64,000 nt of DNA from Wyeomyia smithii (Eukaryota; Arthropoda; Insecta; Diptera; Culicidae), in assembly GCF_029784165.1 (NCBI RefSeq), contig NC_073694.1, forward strand, positions 27,786,506-27,850,505, read 5' to 3'. A program made the position numbers and the translations under genes. Below are positions 20,376-31,603 of the stretch, in pieces (position 1 is the stretch's first letter; every line of letters starts with the position of its first letter). Under the pieces are notes generated by a model. That model saw nothing but the letters and a program-made list of their open reading frames with translations. It had not been told where the DNA came from and ran no database searches.

Positions 20376-21339
20376 GTGTGTATGTGTGCCTAGTCTGTAA
20401 GAATCAGCTAAAAATAAGCAAATTTGAAATTAGAACCAAAAAATTGAAAAATTTGGAAAATTAAATAAAAATTGTAAACTAAGAAAGCTCAACTAACAAA
20501 ACAGTAATTTTGGAACATTGAAGAATTTTGAAACTAGAAATTGTGGAAAAAAATGAAAAATTGTTGATGTTTAGTAATGAGATGTTAAAGATAATTTGTA
20601 ATCTTTAGCATCACATTACTCATAACATTAATGGAAGAAAATATAATTTTACAAGAAATTGAATTTGGAAATTAGAAATTGTGAATCGAAATTAGAAATT
20701 AAAGCAGAATTTGAAATTTTTGGGTTGCAAAGAGTCCGCCTCCCCGTGGTGCAACCTGGGTAACGCTAAATGGACTCGTAATTAAGTTTTGGAGAGTAAA
20801 AATTGGAATAAGAAATATGTAATGAAAAATTTGCTGTATAAAATTATGAATCGATGTTTAATAATGAGATATTTAAAATAATTGGTAATCTTAAGAATCA
20901 CATTACCAATCAAATTACTATAATTTAGCAGTTGTATATCGTAAATCGAAAATTTAAAAGTTAAAATAGAAACTTAGAAATAAGTTGTTTGAAACTATAT
21001 ACACTAGAGATCAGTAGTAAGGTATTGAAGATTAGCAATTGTATAAAAATAGGTTTTAGTTTCGGAATGGCAACTATAAAAAGAAATTGAAAATTTGTAA
21101 CAGGAAATTTCGATTTAAATAGTTGCATTTGGAAATAATTTATTAGGAACTGAAATTAGAAATTAGCGTGAAATTTGAAATTTTTGGGTGGTGCAACCTG
21201 GATAACACTTAATAAACTCATTTGAATTTTGTAACTCATAAAAAGACAAGAATTTCAAATATCTCTGAAACTACCACACCGATCGGCGTGAAATTTGATA
21301 TATAGGAGCTTTGGGGACCGAGAAAGATTACTAAGATAG

Positions 21340-22160
21340 TTCGAAATCCCTCCCTCTTCTGGAAGGGAGGGATCCCATACAAATGAAACACAAATTTCTG
21401 CACATCTCAAAAACTAACCGAGCAAATGGAACCGAATTTGGAATGTGGATGTTTTTAGAGGTAACAAATATGTCCATAATGTTTTGACACTTCTACTTCT
21501 TCTGGAAGGGAGGGTTTTCATACAAATGAAACACAAATTTCTGCACATCTCGAGAACCAATCAAGCAAATACAACCAAATTTGGCAAGCGAATGTTTTAG
21601 GGGTAACAAATATTTCCACAATGGTTAAATACCCATCCCTCTTCTGGAATGGAGGGGTTCCATACGAATGAAACACAAATTCCTGCACATCTCGAGAACC
21701 AATCAAGCAAATACAACCAAATTTGGCAAGTGAATGTTTTAGGGGTAACCAATATGTCCACAATGGTTCAATACCCCTCCCTCTTCTGGAATGGAGGGGT
21801 TCCATACGAATGAAACACAAATTTCTGCACATCTCGAAAACTAACCAACAAAATGGAATCAAATTTGGCAGGTGAATGGTTTTAGGGGTAGCAGATATGC
21901 CCATAATAGATTGACACCACTCCCTCTTCTGGAAGGGAGGGAATAAACACAATTTCTGCAAATCTAGAGAGATAATAAATGAATAATATATATAAATACA
22001 TGATCCCAAGTATGATTTGTTGAGGTTTTTGAGATCAAGAAAAATTTTCATGGTGGTTCGACACTCCTCCCTCTTATAAGAGAGAGAGCTCATACAAATA
22101 AACTCAAATTTCTTTACAACTCAAGAACTAATCAAGTAAATGGAACCAAACTTGACATGT
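21340..22160 (+). repeat. ~120-bp minisatellite, unit 3
   Basis: Same array as at 3545 and 15700. The long minus-strand frame through it (191 codons) arises because the repeat period keeps one frame open. It is not treated as a gene. Confidence 0.83.
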
Positions 22161-22996
22161 GGAGGTTTCATGATCAGTTTCAATTTTGAATAGTTTTGAA
22201 ACCTTTTTGAACTAAAAATGATAGATATGCACTGCGTCATTTTAGTCATTTTTATGCCATATGCTCTGCGAGTCATTTTTATGCCATATGTATTTTACCT
22301 TTCGATGATGAAAAACGTAAACGTTGGTCATGAAATGTGCCATAAGTATTTTGTGAGTCAGCAATCGTTGTAAAATGTTTGTGTTCAGAAAACGTATGTT
22401 GATCATATATGCAATGGCCTTTCCAACAACGGAAGTATCAATAGCCCAGCTCTAGCCTCTTACGTTCTATGCTACGCCAGGATGTTGTCTTGGCTAGAGC
22501 ATAAAACTGGACTTTCTTAACAATTATAAATTTATTAACTGTAAATGTAATAAATTTGACTTAAATTTTTTCTAGTTGATTGAGAAAATTCAATAACGGA
22601 TTTGGAAAACATGTCAATGAATACGAAATGTTCAATATTCGACTAGTATAAAGTGCTTTTTTGGCACTTACTGGGAGTAAGAAATATAACGGTCAAATTA
22701 ATTTTAAAATTTGGTCATCAAAACAATAAAAAATTTCAACCAATGGAATATTGTTCAGACCTCGAATGACACAAGATCACGGAGCAGTTTTATTTCAACT
22801 ATTCATGAGAAGGGTAAAACTGATCAATGTTACCCCGCTAATCAATGATACCCCGTTTTACGGTACTCCTGTTATCCACCAATCACTGAAAATGACGCCC
22901 TCGCGGAAACTGACAACTGTTTCACCTGGCACCACACGAGAAGCTTCTATAGAGCGATTACCGGAATCAGGAATCGAACCGTGACAATTTCTGCCG

Positions 22997-23708
22997 TGTG
23001 CAACGACAGTCGCAAGTGGCCAGGCGTTTAAAACAACACTTCGAAGTGTTACTGAACGGTGAGCTAGATGGGAAGGCTAGCTTACCGGCCGAACTTTTCA
23101 AAGTCGGTAGCGATCAACTGTGTACTGCAATTCACCAAATTAGCCTGAGGACATAGTCTGAGTTAAAACTATCTACGGATTCTTATGTCCTATCTATACG
23201 AAGAGACACACACTCTACTGTAGCAACTATCGAGACATAACCCTGAATTCCACATACAAAATTTTCTCCCGCGTTGTGTTACATAGACTGAGATCTACAA
23301 CAGACCAAATGTTCACCTTGAGACAGTCACATCATCTGTTTATAGCCTTCAAGGCGGCGTACGACTCAGTGAAACGCAACGAGTTGTAGCAGCGGGCGAA
23401 ATTTCGTACCCGTTTGTGATGTGTGATGGTCTGAAGCAAGGAGACGGTCCCTCGAACTTGCTGTTTAACATAGCCTTGGAGAGTGCTATACGAAGGGCGT
23501 CATTCGTATAACTATGGAGGAGGCCTTTACAGTTCTCATGGTGGATGGGCGACCGTCTACGATAATATTCAACAGAGACTCGGATAGAGACCGGTTATTT
23601 TTAGGTAGATTCTGTACGCGGATAGAGGTGACTGGAGAGCAGCACGTCGAGTTTTATGGAGAACATATTCTGGATTCGGTATGGGATCTATATGATCTGT
23701 CGCCATGA
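22997..23708 (+). pseudogene. Degenerate RTE-like reverse transcriptase fragment, unit 3
   Basis: Third copy of the dead fragment (see 5770). The last open stretch, 64 codons from 23514, has no recognisable motif of its own. Confidence 0.76.
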
Positions 23709-24200
23709 AATTAAAAAATAAACCTTTTTCAGTTTGTGTAATGTTATCTCTTCGGTGAAACAGCATCAGTATTCTCGAAAAAAAAATATTTGAGAGGAGC
23801 TCAGGCGATCAGAGTACAAAAATTGAACTGGCTCATACAATGCATAAAACGCTTCCATTATTTCAGAAATAGCAAAAAAATCAACTGCGATTTTAACCTA
23901 CTACTGAACCTCTGAATGGTCGTTATTGGTAGAGTCTTCGTAATTGAACCATGGTGCAGTGGTAGAAGAATGATCATGAATTTTTAGTGGAAAAATATAA
24001 AAATGCAGAATTTAGTTTTGCATAATTCTTGACCTATTGTTGGATTATTTTCATCATTCCAACTTTTTAATCGGACAGTTTAAATCTATTTTAATACTTG
24101 CGCTCAAAATGTTATAAGTGAAATCAGTAAGTCTAAATTCATGAGACATTCATTTTCAAATCAATGTGTTCAATTTGAAGTGTGAAAATCGGAAAAAATA

Positions 24201-24422
24201 AACGTGATAATTTTCTACCGTGTATCCAATGCTGAAATGACAACCAGCAGAGATTGTGGTGAGGTGAAATTCTAGGTGGTGGGAGTCGGTAAACAAGTTC
24301 AAGTGACGCTACGGTACGAATTCAAAAACAAATTTCGGTCCTTTTAAGATCTAAATGGGAAGTGAAAAAATATAATTTTGAAGCTAAAATTTTGATGATT
24401 CGTGTGAGTGTATTTTGTACCA
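24201..24422 (+). promoter_or_regulatory. Promoter and 5' leader of zinc-finger gene 1
   Basis: Blocks conserved with the upstream regions of the paralogs: aacgtgataattttctac plus gtgtatccaatgct at 24201-24234 (also 26541-26574, 40110-40140 and 48549-48582), and gtgacgctacggtacgaa near 24303 (also near 28085, 40600 and 62279). The first block is ~190 bp upstream of the ATG. Conservation among otherwise diverged paralogs suggests regulatory sites. The factor is unknown. Confidence 0.55.
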
Positions 24423-24691
24423 ATGGAAATGGGAGAACCTGTTTTCGTAAAAATGGAAAAAGAGTCCGGGACGATAAAAGCGGAAGAGATTACGATATTC
24501 GATTATCTGTTGGATGCTATAAAATCTGATCTACCAGTCACCAAAAAGGAAAAATGCTCTTTTAACGAGGCAACGGCCCCACTATATGGATCAAGTGTGG
24601 TGGTAAGCGACCCTGCAATCGACAACACTATCGCCGGTGAAACGGAGACGGCTGCAGCAGCTGATGATGAAATTGCCGCTTCAAGCTCAAG
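24423..24691 (+). CDS. Zinc-finger gene 1, exon 1 (acidic N-terminal module)
   Basis: Encodes 89 residues plus two bases, starting MEMGEPVFVKMEKESG. The module is acidic and Ser/Thr-rich (FDYLLDAIKSDLPVTKKE, DPAIDNTIAGETETAAAADD). It has no Cys pattern of a ZAD domain and I do not recognise it. It ends tcaag|gtaact at 24691, a good donor, which also makes the frame close with a TAA if unspliced. It joins exon 2 at 25094 in phase 2. The open frame extends upstream to a GTG at 24408, but the ATG at 24423 is conserved in all paralogs. Confidence 0.85.
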
Positions 24692-25093
24692 GTAACTTAT
24701 GCAAGATTGATGTTCTATTTGATTTGACGATGGGCAATGGATGCATTCGATATTGTCCAAACTGCCTATGAAACTGTGGTTCATGGAGGTACATTTAGGC
24801 AAGGGTAAAGGGCTTGGCTCAGGGTTTTTATTCGAGTTATTTCGCGTCTGATGTCAAACCACAACATAGCCAACACATTTAACGAATAGGATAAGTCGAT
24901 AATAATCTATGCGTATGCGAAAGGTACGATGATATGGAACACATCTTCAATGTCAGTTTGGTCTCCCCGATAAATGAATTCTTAAGTTAATTATTGAATC
25001 TCAACAATTTTTTCCTTCACACCGATTATCAAAGTTAATATTAATCTTCGTTCCTCTTTCTACATGTTTTCATCTCCTAAAAACGCAAATCAG

Positions 25094-26411
25094 TCAACAC
25101 CGCATGGATCGCCCCTATAAGTGCATCGTTTGTGGGAAAGTGTTCAAGCTCAAAGCTTCCCTTGTAAGGCATACGCGCCCTAACGGTGACGGGCGACGGT
25201 ACCGATGCGACATCTGCGGCAAAAAATACAAAACAATGTGTAATCTACATGAACACAAGAAGAATCACACATCCGGTGATGGTAAACCGTACAGATGCGA
25301 CATTTGTGGAAAAAGTTTCATTTATCGATCTATCCTCTCGAGACATACGAAAATTCACAGTGGAGAGCGACAGCACAAATGCGATATCTGTGGAAGGGAT
25401 TACAAGTCAGCATATAATCTGAATCAACACAGGAAGTATCACACAACCAATGAGGATGAATTGCACAAATGTGCCATTTGCGATAAGGGTTTCGTGCATC
25501 GCCACGCACTCGTACAACATTTGGAATCTCATAGTACTGAGCGACGGTACAAATGCGACATTTGCGGCCTGGAATACAAATCAGCAAGTAATCTGAGTGA
25601 TCACAAGAAGTGTCACACATCCGGTGAGAAAGACCTGCACAATTGCGATTTTTGTGGTAAAGGTTTTTCAGATAACTCTGCCCTCGTGCAACATTTGGAC
25701 ACCCACAACGACGAGCGAATTTACAAGTGCGACACCTGCGGCAAACAACTTAAAACAAAAAGAGCTCTTCGCGCGCACAAAGGAGTTCATAAAGAAAAAC
25801 GATTCAAGTGTGACATCTGCGGCAAGGAATACAAATCAGTAAGTAATCTGACTGATCACATGAAACTTCACACTCTTGGTAAGGATTACCTGCTCAGATG
25901 CGATGTTTGTGGAAAAGGCTTCATTTATCGCTCTACCCTTTTAAGACACATTCACACTCACAGTGACGAGCATCGGTACAGATGCGACATATGTGGCAAG
26001 GATTACAAAGCAATAGCCAGTCTGAACTTTCACAAGAAGTCCCACACATCCCATGAGTCTGGACAGCATAAATGTGCCATTTGCGGAAAAACTTTCGTGC
26101 ATCGCTACAGCCTTGGGTTACATTCGAGCACTCACAGTAACGTGCGACTACATAAATGCGATATTTGTGGCAAGGATTACAAAACAGCAACTCATCTGTA
26201 TCGACACAAAAAGTTTCACACATCCGGTAACGATGTACTGCACAAATGCTCCATTTGTGGGCAAGGTTTCGCGCATCGCAAACGACTCGAAGAACATTCG
26301 GACACTCACAGTGGTGTGCTTCGGTACAAGTGCGATATTTGCGGCAAGCCGTACAAGACGAAAGGATTTCTTTACAAGCACAGAAAAGCACACAACGATG
26401 AACAGTCGTAA
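25094..26411 (+). CDS. Zinc-finger gene 1, exon 2: 15 C2H2 fingers
   Basis: Likely a nuclear DNA-binding protein. Acceptor cgcaaatcag| at 25093 joins exon 1 in frame (…SSSSQHRMDRPYKC), giving 1587 coding bases and 528 aa. Fifteen fingers of the form C-x2-C-x12-H-x3-H run end to end, alternating two types: K.F..R..L..H...HS.ER and K.YKS...L..HKK.HTS.EDEL. Finger 1 (YKCIVCGKVFKLKASLVRHT) has Asn where its second His should be, so it probably does not fold normally. The ATG at 25104 could start an exon-2-only product. No other domain follows the fingers. Confidence 0.93.
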
Positions 26412-26663
26412 AGAATGCGGCGAACCGTTAGCTCGGCATTTTAAAACATATTATACCATGAAATATCATTACCAAAAAAACGCAGTTGATCAAACCAAAT
26501 CACTCCAAGTCACTTCAAAACCATAAAAACACTTAAAACAAACGTGTTGATTTTCTACTGTGTAGCCAATGCTATAATAACAACAGACTGTATGTGTATA
26601 GAGGTAAAATTATGGGTGGTGATGTAGGTAAACAATTTTAGCTGTTAACTGACGTTACAGCAA

Positions 26664-27996
26664 ACCAATGAGGTATACACAGGTGAGGAAAAAGAAAAAG
26701 AATATTTTTGTCTGTTTGAATAGCGAAAAATAGGCAAAAACCACGTGGGTTGTGACGTAAATCTTCGTCAACGAGCGAATGTCATTAGTAAAGGTATTTC
26801 GCATTGTTCAATAACATTTTCAGCCGAAAAATGTACTTGTTTTTTCAAATTGTTTTTAGAGTTCTACATCATCACTGTTAACGAGCAAACAGCCTTTACA
26901 AGGGATTCAATTAGTTCCAATACACTTTAAAAATGTGTTGAAAAACGAAAATATAAGATATTATTTGCTGAGTCAATTTTTATTGAGGAAATGTTTATTG
27001 AGAACTTTTACGGCTGGAAGCAGTCTCCTTTTGTGTTGTATGACGAGTTTGAGATGTTTATCAAAAGAATTCCACGCGGCAACATCTCGTTTTAGATCTT
27101 TCGCTATGCTTGACCAGCATGTATACGAACGGATATAGGCATCGTCCCAATAAGGTATTATTGAGCGAAAAAAGGTCACTGGATTATTGGGAGAAGTCTT
27201 TCAAACATTTAATCAAAAACGTGCTTCCTCTTTCGAAAGAGTGCCTCGCAGTCACATAGTAAATGTTCTGAGGTTCCGATATCCGGGTTACAGAAGCAAC
27301 AGGCATCATCTTGCAATTCACCTAACTGTTCAAAGTAATATTTACATGAGAAGTGGCCCGTTACAAGGCCAGAATAGGTTCACTTTGCTATTTATGGCCG
27401 CCTGCTGTTGCAGTTAAATACAATTCCAAACCAATTTTGATGGACAGGATTCCAGGAAGCGAATTTCAGTGCTTTTAGAGTAGCTTGAGCTTAACTATTC
27501 GAAAATGTACATTAGGCTGATACAAATTTCGAATTCTTTTTATGTCCAAGGTTATCAAAGTTAGCAAAGGGGGTGGCAAAAAAATAAATAACACCGAGAC
27601 GAAGAAAAAGAAATATCTTTAATCAAACTTTGTGTGCAATTTATGACGTCTGTAACTTGCACTCAAATAAATGTTGAAAAATAACACTTTATTATTATTA
27701 TTATTTATTTCGCTTGCCTTTTGACGACACTCTCGCTGTCACTGGACTTGTTTGTTGCTAAATTAAGCATTTATGCTGTCGGAAAGCCAATAAAATGAAC
27801 AAAACGGTTTGAGCTTTTTTTTCTTCCCCTTCCAATATTCAAGATTTTTGAAGGGGGGGAAGGGGTGACAAAATGAAAATAAAATTTGTAACGACCTTAT
27901 TTGTATACCTATAGTTGCGCCGCTGTACTCGAACTTTTTAAAGACCTTGTAAACATGAGATTCAAATCATTCCCCGTACCTGTATCTACTCCATTG
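26664..27996. mobile_element. Composite insertion in the upstream region of gene 2
   Basis: The conserved distal promoter block of gene 2 (26541) and the proximal part (from about 28004) are adjacent in paralogs but separated here by ~1.3 kb. acagcaa occurs on both sides (26657-26663 and 27997-28003), a possible 7-bp target duplication. Inside are a dead LINE tail on the minus strand, a TTA microsatellite near 27690 and AT-rich sequence without genes. Boundaries are approximate. Confidence 0.5.
27130..27440 (-). pseudogene. C-terminal tail of a non-LTR retrotransposon ORF2
   Basis: Reading the minus strand from about 27385 to 27235 gives GLVTGHFSCKYYFEQLG followed by CCFCNPDIGTSEHLLCDCEA and LFRKRK. 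This is the Cys-rich tail typical of RNase H-bearing LINE polymerases (L.TGH....Y....G, C..C....T..HLLCDC.A). Stops flank it on both sides. The rest of the element is missing or unreadable. Confidence 0.75.
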
Positions 27997-28160
27997 ACAG
28001 CAATCAGCTGTGCCATAAAATAATATTTGACTGGAACGGAACTGACAACCGAGCCGAGCACACAGAAGTAAACGGAAAGTGATGAAGTGACGCTGCGATT
28101 CGAACGAAAACAAAATTACTCTCCGGTTGAAATTTTAACAGTTCGTGTATTTTTGTGACA

Positions 28161-28426
28161 ATGGAAATGGCAAAATCTGTTTTAATGAAAATAGAGGAAG
28201 AATCCGGGACGATAAAAGTGGAAGAAACTACGACGACATTAGATACTGTTTCGGATGTCATGGAATCTGATCTCCCAATCACCACGAATGAAGAACGCTC
28301 CTTCAGTGAGGCATCGGTTCTGCTAGATGGGCTGAATGTAGTGGAAGCTGACCCTGCCATCGATAAAACCGGTAAAACGGAAACGGCTGCAGCAGTGGAT
28401 GATCAAAATGCCACTCCTAGCTCAAG
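28161..28426 (+). CDS. Zinc-finger gene 2, exon 1 (acidic N-terminal module)
   Basis: Encodes 88 residues plus two bases, starting MEMAKSVLMKIEEESGTIK. It is paralogous throughout to exon 1 of gene 1 (TTTLDTVSDVMESDLPITTNEE, DPAIDKTGKTETAAAVDD). It ends ctcaag|gtaatt at 28426 in phase 2. The next exon in the same phase is 29234-30274. Its upstream region is interrupted by the insertion at 26664-27996, which leaves the proximal promoter block intact. Confidence 0.87.
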
Positions 28427-28939
28427 GTAATTTTTAAAACTTTTTTGAGTCGATATTTTCCTTCATTCGGCACACTTGACGTTCCTCGTTTTGAACCTAG
28501 GGTTTTATTTGAACATTGTTTTGAAGTTTGTTGTTATACTATGTCAATCAAAATTTGATTTTTTTTATTAACAATACACGAATTCAATGCAGTGCCATCC
28601 TCATCGAAGACAATCCACAAGCAATAATAAACAAGAGTGATTAGTCGGCACTGGAACAAAGCTAGTATCATGTCAACATTTCTCCATACACTATCTTTCA
28701 CTGATCTTTTCTTATGAAATTACCAATTTTCAAATACATACAGCTGACTAGGCACTAACAAAGTAACAGTCATGATCTGACGTAAAACAATTTGTATAGT
28801 TTTGGAATAACCCTGCCTTATAGCTGAACTCATTAACCCAACAATCTTAATTTCGATCCGGATCCCGTTGAGATAAAGGTTCTGACGATTGCTCAGAACT
28901 GCTAACCACCTTCGGCTGCAAACAACAAACGATGTCACT

Positions 28940-29125
28940 TTTCATGCATGTAATAAGCGCATTTGATTCAATTTTAATAGAAATTCTTTCCGAGGAATCA
29001 CATCAAAAAAGGTTCTCTTCTCTATTGACAAACCTATTTTTTCTCTTAACCCTTCTGTCTGAGAAGTACTCATTTTCCTCTAGGTTCCTGTCTAAGTCCG
29101 CTGTTATACAGTTGCCACTAACCGA
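28940..29125 (+). pseudogene. Decayed LINE reverse-transcriptase fragment in intron 1 of gene 2
   Basis: Translated on +, the intron reads SAFDSILIEILSEESHQK then a frame-shifted LLTNLF and LSEKYSF. This matches GAFDSVSIEILSEKLHQRG..ILTNFL..LLSEKH in the LINE at 30508-35640. A further-decayed copy is at 37555-37720 in intron 3, so it entered before the exons were duplicated. Confidence 0.7.
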
Positions 29126-29233
29126 TAAAGGGTTAAGTGATTATTGAATCTCAGTCTTCTTCTATTTTACACAGATTAGTAAAGTTAATATTTATCTTCG
29201 TTTCCTTTTTTACCTCCTTGAAATACAAACAAG

Positions 29234-30274
29234 GCAACACAGCATGGATCGTTCCTATAAGTGCCTCATTTGCGGGAGAGTGTTCAGGTTCAAAAATTCC
29301 TTTGCAAGACATACGCGCCTCCACGATGACGAGGGACTGTACCGATGCGAGATCTGCGGCAAAGGATACAAATCAATGTATAATCTACATGAACACAAGA
29401 AGAATCACACATCCGGTGAGAATAAACCATACAAATGCGACTTTTGTGGAAAAAGATTCATTTATCGCTCTACCCTCCTGAGACATACGGAAGTTCACAG
29501 TGGGGAGCGACCGCACAATTGCGATATCTGCGGAAAAAGTTACAAATCAGCAAGTCATTTAAACCAGCACAAGAAGTTTCACACAGCCCATGAGAATGAA
29601 CTGCACAGATGTGAAATCTGCGGAAAAGGTTTCGTGTTTCACCACATACTTGTGAATCATTTGGTCTGTCACAGCAACGAACGACGGTATAAATGCGACA
29701 TCTGCGGCAAGGAATACAAATTCGCAACTACGCTCAATGAGCACAAGAAGTATCACACAGCCGGTGAGGATGAACTGCACAAATGCGACTTTTGCGGGAG
29801 AAGTTACGTATATCGCTCAGCACTAGTACGGCATTTGGACACTCACAGCGATGAGCTACGACACAAGTGCGACATCTGCGGCAAGCGACAAAAGTCAAGA
29901 AGAGCTCTCCTTCAGCACATGGAAACTCATAAAGGTAAACGACACATATGTGCCATCTGCGGCAAGAAGTACCAATCAGCAACTCAGCTAGCTTACCACA
30001 TGAAGATGAAGCGTCACACACTTGGTGAGGATTCATCGCACAGATGCGAATCCGGGACGATAAAGGTGGAAGAGATTACGACGACTTTCGATACTGTCTT
30101 GGATGTCATAGAATCTGATCTCCCAATCACCACGCATGAAGAACGCTCCTTCAGTGAGGCATCGGCTCCGCTAGATGGGCTGAATGTAGTGGAAGCTGAC
30201 CCTGCCATCGATAAAACCGGTAAAACGGAAACGGTTACAGCAGTGGATGGTCAAATTGCCGCTCCTAACTCAAG
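29234..30274 (+). CDS. Zinc-finger gene 2, exon 2: nine fingers fused to an acidic module
   Basis: Internal exon of exactly 1041 bases (phase 2 at both ends). Acceptor aaacaag| at 29233; donor ctcaag|gtacct at 30274. Nine C2H2 fingers begin YKCLICGRVFRFKNSF. The tenth finger is cut after HRC and continues in frame as ESGTIKVEEITTTFDT, a second copy of the exon-1 module ending NSR at the donor. The join lies on a shared GAA at 30048-30050. Without splicing at 30275 the frame runs only seven codons past the donor site. The ATG at 29244 could start a shorter product. The module order finger-acidic is the reverse of the other genes. Confidence 0.88.
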
Positions 30275-30802
30275 GTACCTTTTAAAATTTTTTTGAATCG
30301 ATATTTTGCCTGATTCGGCACACTTGACGTTCCGCGTTTTGAACTTAGGGTTTCATTTGAACATACTTTTGAAGTTTGTTGTGATACTATGTCAATCAAA
30401 ATTTGATTTGACAATACAGGAATTCAATGCAGTGCAATCATCATCAAAGACAATCCACAAGCAACCATAAACAAGAGCGACTAGTCGGCACTGGAATAAA
30501 GCTAGTATCTTTTTTTTTTAACTCTAATATTTATTTAGGCCCAACCGCGAAGCATAACGGGGCCGAATATCTTTTGGAGTAGGGAAAAGCCAGCTTGAGT
30601 AGAGCCTGTATCCCGACTGCTCCTCCTCAAACAGGCATAAAAACCCTCTCATCTTTTCTCTTTCAAAAATACAATTTAAAAATACATGTCATTTAAGCCT
30701 ACGACTAACATTAACATCAAAGTTTTTCTCTTTATAACTAAATACTAATCCTTACTACTATTCGTTGAGGGTGATGGTTCCTTATTTCTTTGAAATCAAA
30801 AC

Positions 30803-31432
30803 TTTTTTTTTTTTTTTAAACTCTAATATTTATTTGGGCCCAACCGCAAAGCATAACGGGGCCGAATATCTTTTGGAGTAGGGAAAAGCCAGCTTGAGTA
30901 GAGCCTGTATCCCGACTGCTCCTCCTCAAACAGGCATAAAAACCCTCTCATCTTTTCTCTTTTATAAATACAATTTAAAAATACATATCATTTAAACCTA
31001 CGGCTAACAGTAACAATAATAAATGAAGTTCTTCTCTGTATGAGTAAATATCAATTCTTAATACTATTCGTTAAGGTGTGATGGTTCCTTATATCTTTAG
31101 AAATCAAAACTTATATCTATGTTTGGTGGATCATGTCTCTCAGAAAGAAGCGATGATTCATGTGTCTCTAAAATGATCAATAAAAGAAAAAAAAGGAACA
31201 GAATTAGTGTGAAACTTTTTGATGGAGGTTGTGTTGGAAAAATAAGAAAAAAAAAAGAAGCAAGGAGATAATCAAATTCGATACTTGATATCTCTTAAAA
31301 AGTCATAAATAGGTATTACAAGTGCTGGGTTGCGGCTAGCAAGTGCATCCCGTACTTGCATTGTAAATGTCACTTTCTGTTTTTGGAGAGAATCAATAAG
31401 CTTGGTCCTTGCTCTGTGGTACTTAGGGCAGC
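30803..31432 (-). mobile_element. Nested truncated copy of the same LINE family
   Basis: The host element's 3' UTR is interrupted at aaatcaaaac (30793-30802), which recurs at 31433-31442, a target duplication of at least 10 bp. The insert has its own T run (A tail on minus), the same 3' UTR, and ends in the last ~60 codons of the polymerase ORF, so it is heavily 5'-truncated. The two 3' UTRs differ at several sites, so it came from another source copy. Confidence 0.85.
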
Positions 31433-31603
31433 AAATCAAAACTTATATCTAAGTTCGGTGGATCATGTCTCTCAAAAAGAAGCGATGATTCATGTTTCTA
31501 TAAAAAAGATGAACGAAAGAAAGAAGAAAAAGAAACAGAATTAGTGTGAAACTTTTTGAGATTGTTGTGTTGGGAGAAATTAGGAGAGAAAGCATAGAGA
31601 TAA

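Larger units (their letters stand above)
1..24484 (+). repeat. Tandem array of ~5.6-6.7 kb units upstream of zinc-finger gene 1
   Basis: Near-identical sequence recurs from 1, 6726, 18312 and 23949 (the last is the promoter of gene 1). Phased by its real breakpoints, each duplicate begins with tttatccggcg (543, 12682, 18849) and ends with aaaagcgga inside exon 1 of the gene, so every junction truncates a copy of exon 1. The first copy is longer because it keeps about 0.7 kb (roughly 4238-4945) that the other two lack. The second carries a 5.4-kb LINE. The third has one 263-bp repeat instead of three. A partial further copy runs off the left edge. The copies differ by few substitutions, so the expansion is recent. 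All copies point the same way as the gene. Confidence 0.93.

Noticed and set aside
21518..22093. 191-codon minus-strand frame in unit 3
   Set aside because: It lies wholly in the ~120-bp minisatellite, and equivalent frames in units 1 and 2 are broken differently.
25330..26393. Cys-rich minus-strand ORFs opposite the zinc-finger exons (also at 29470-30036, 36202-36726, 38085-38395 and 46235-46536)
   Set aside because: They are antisense readings of the repeated Cys/His codons, and their Cys spacing mirrors the finger period.
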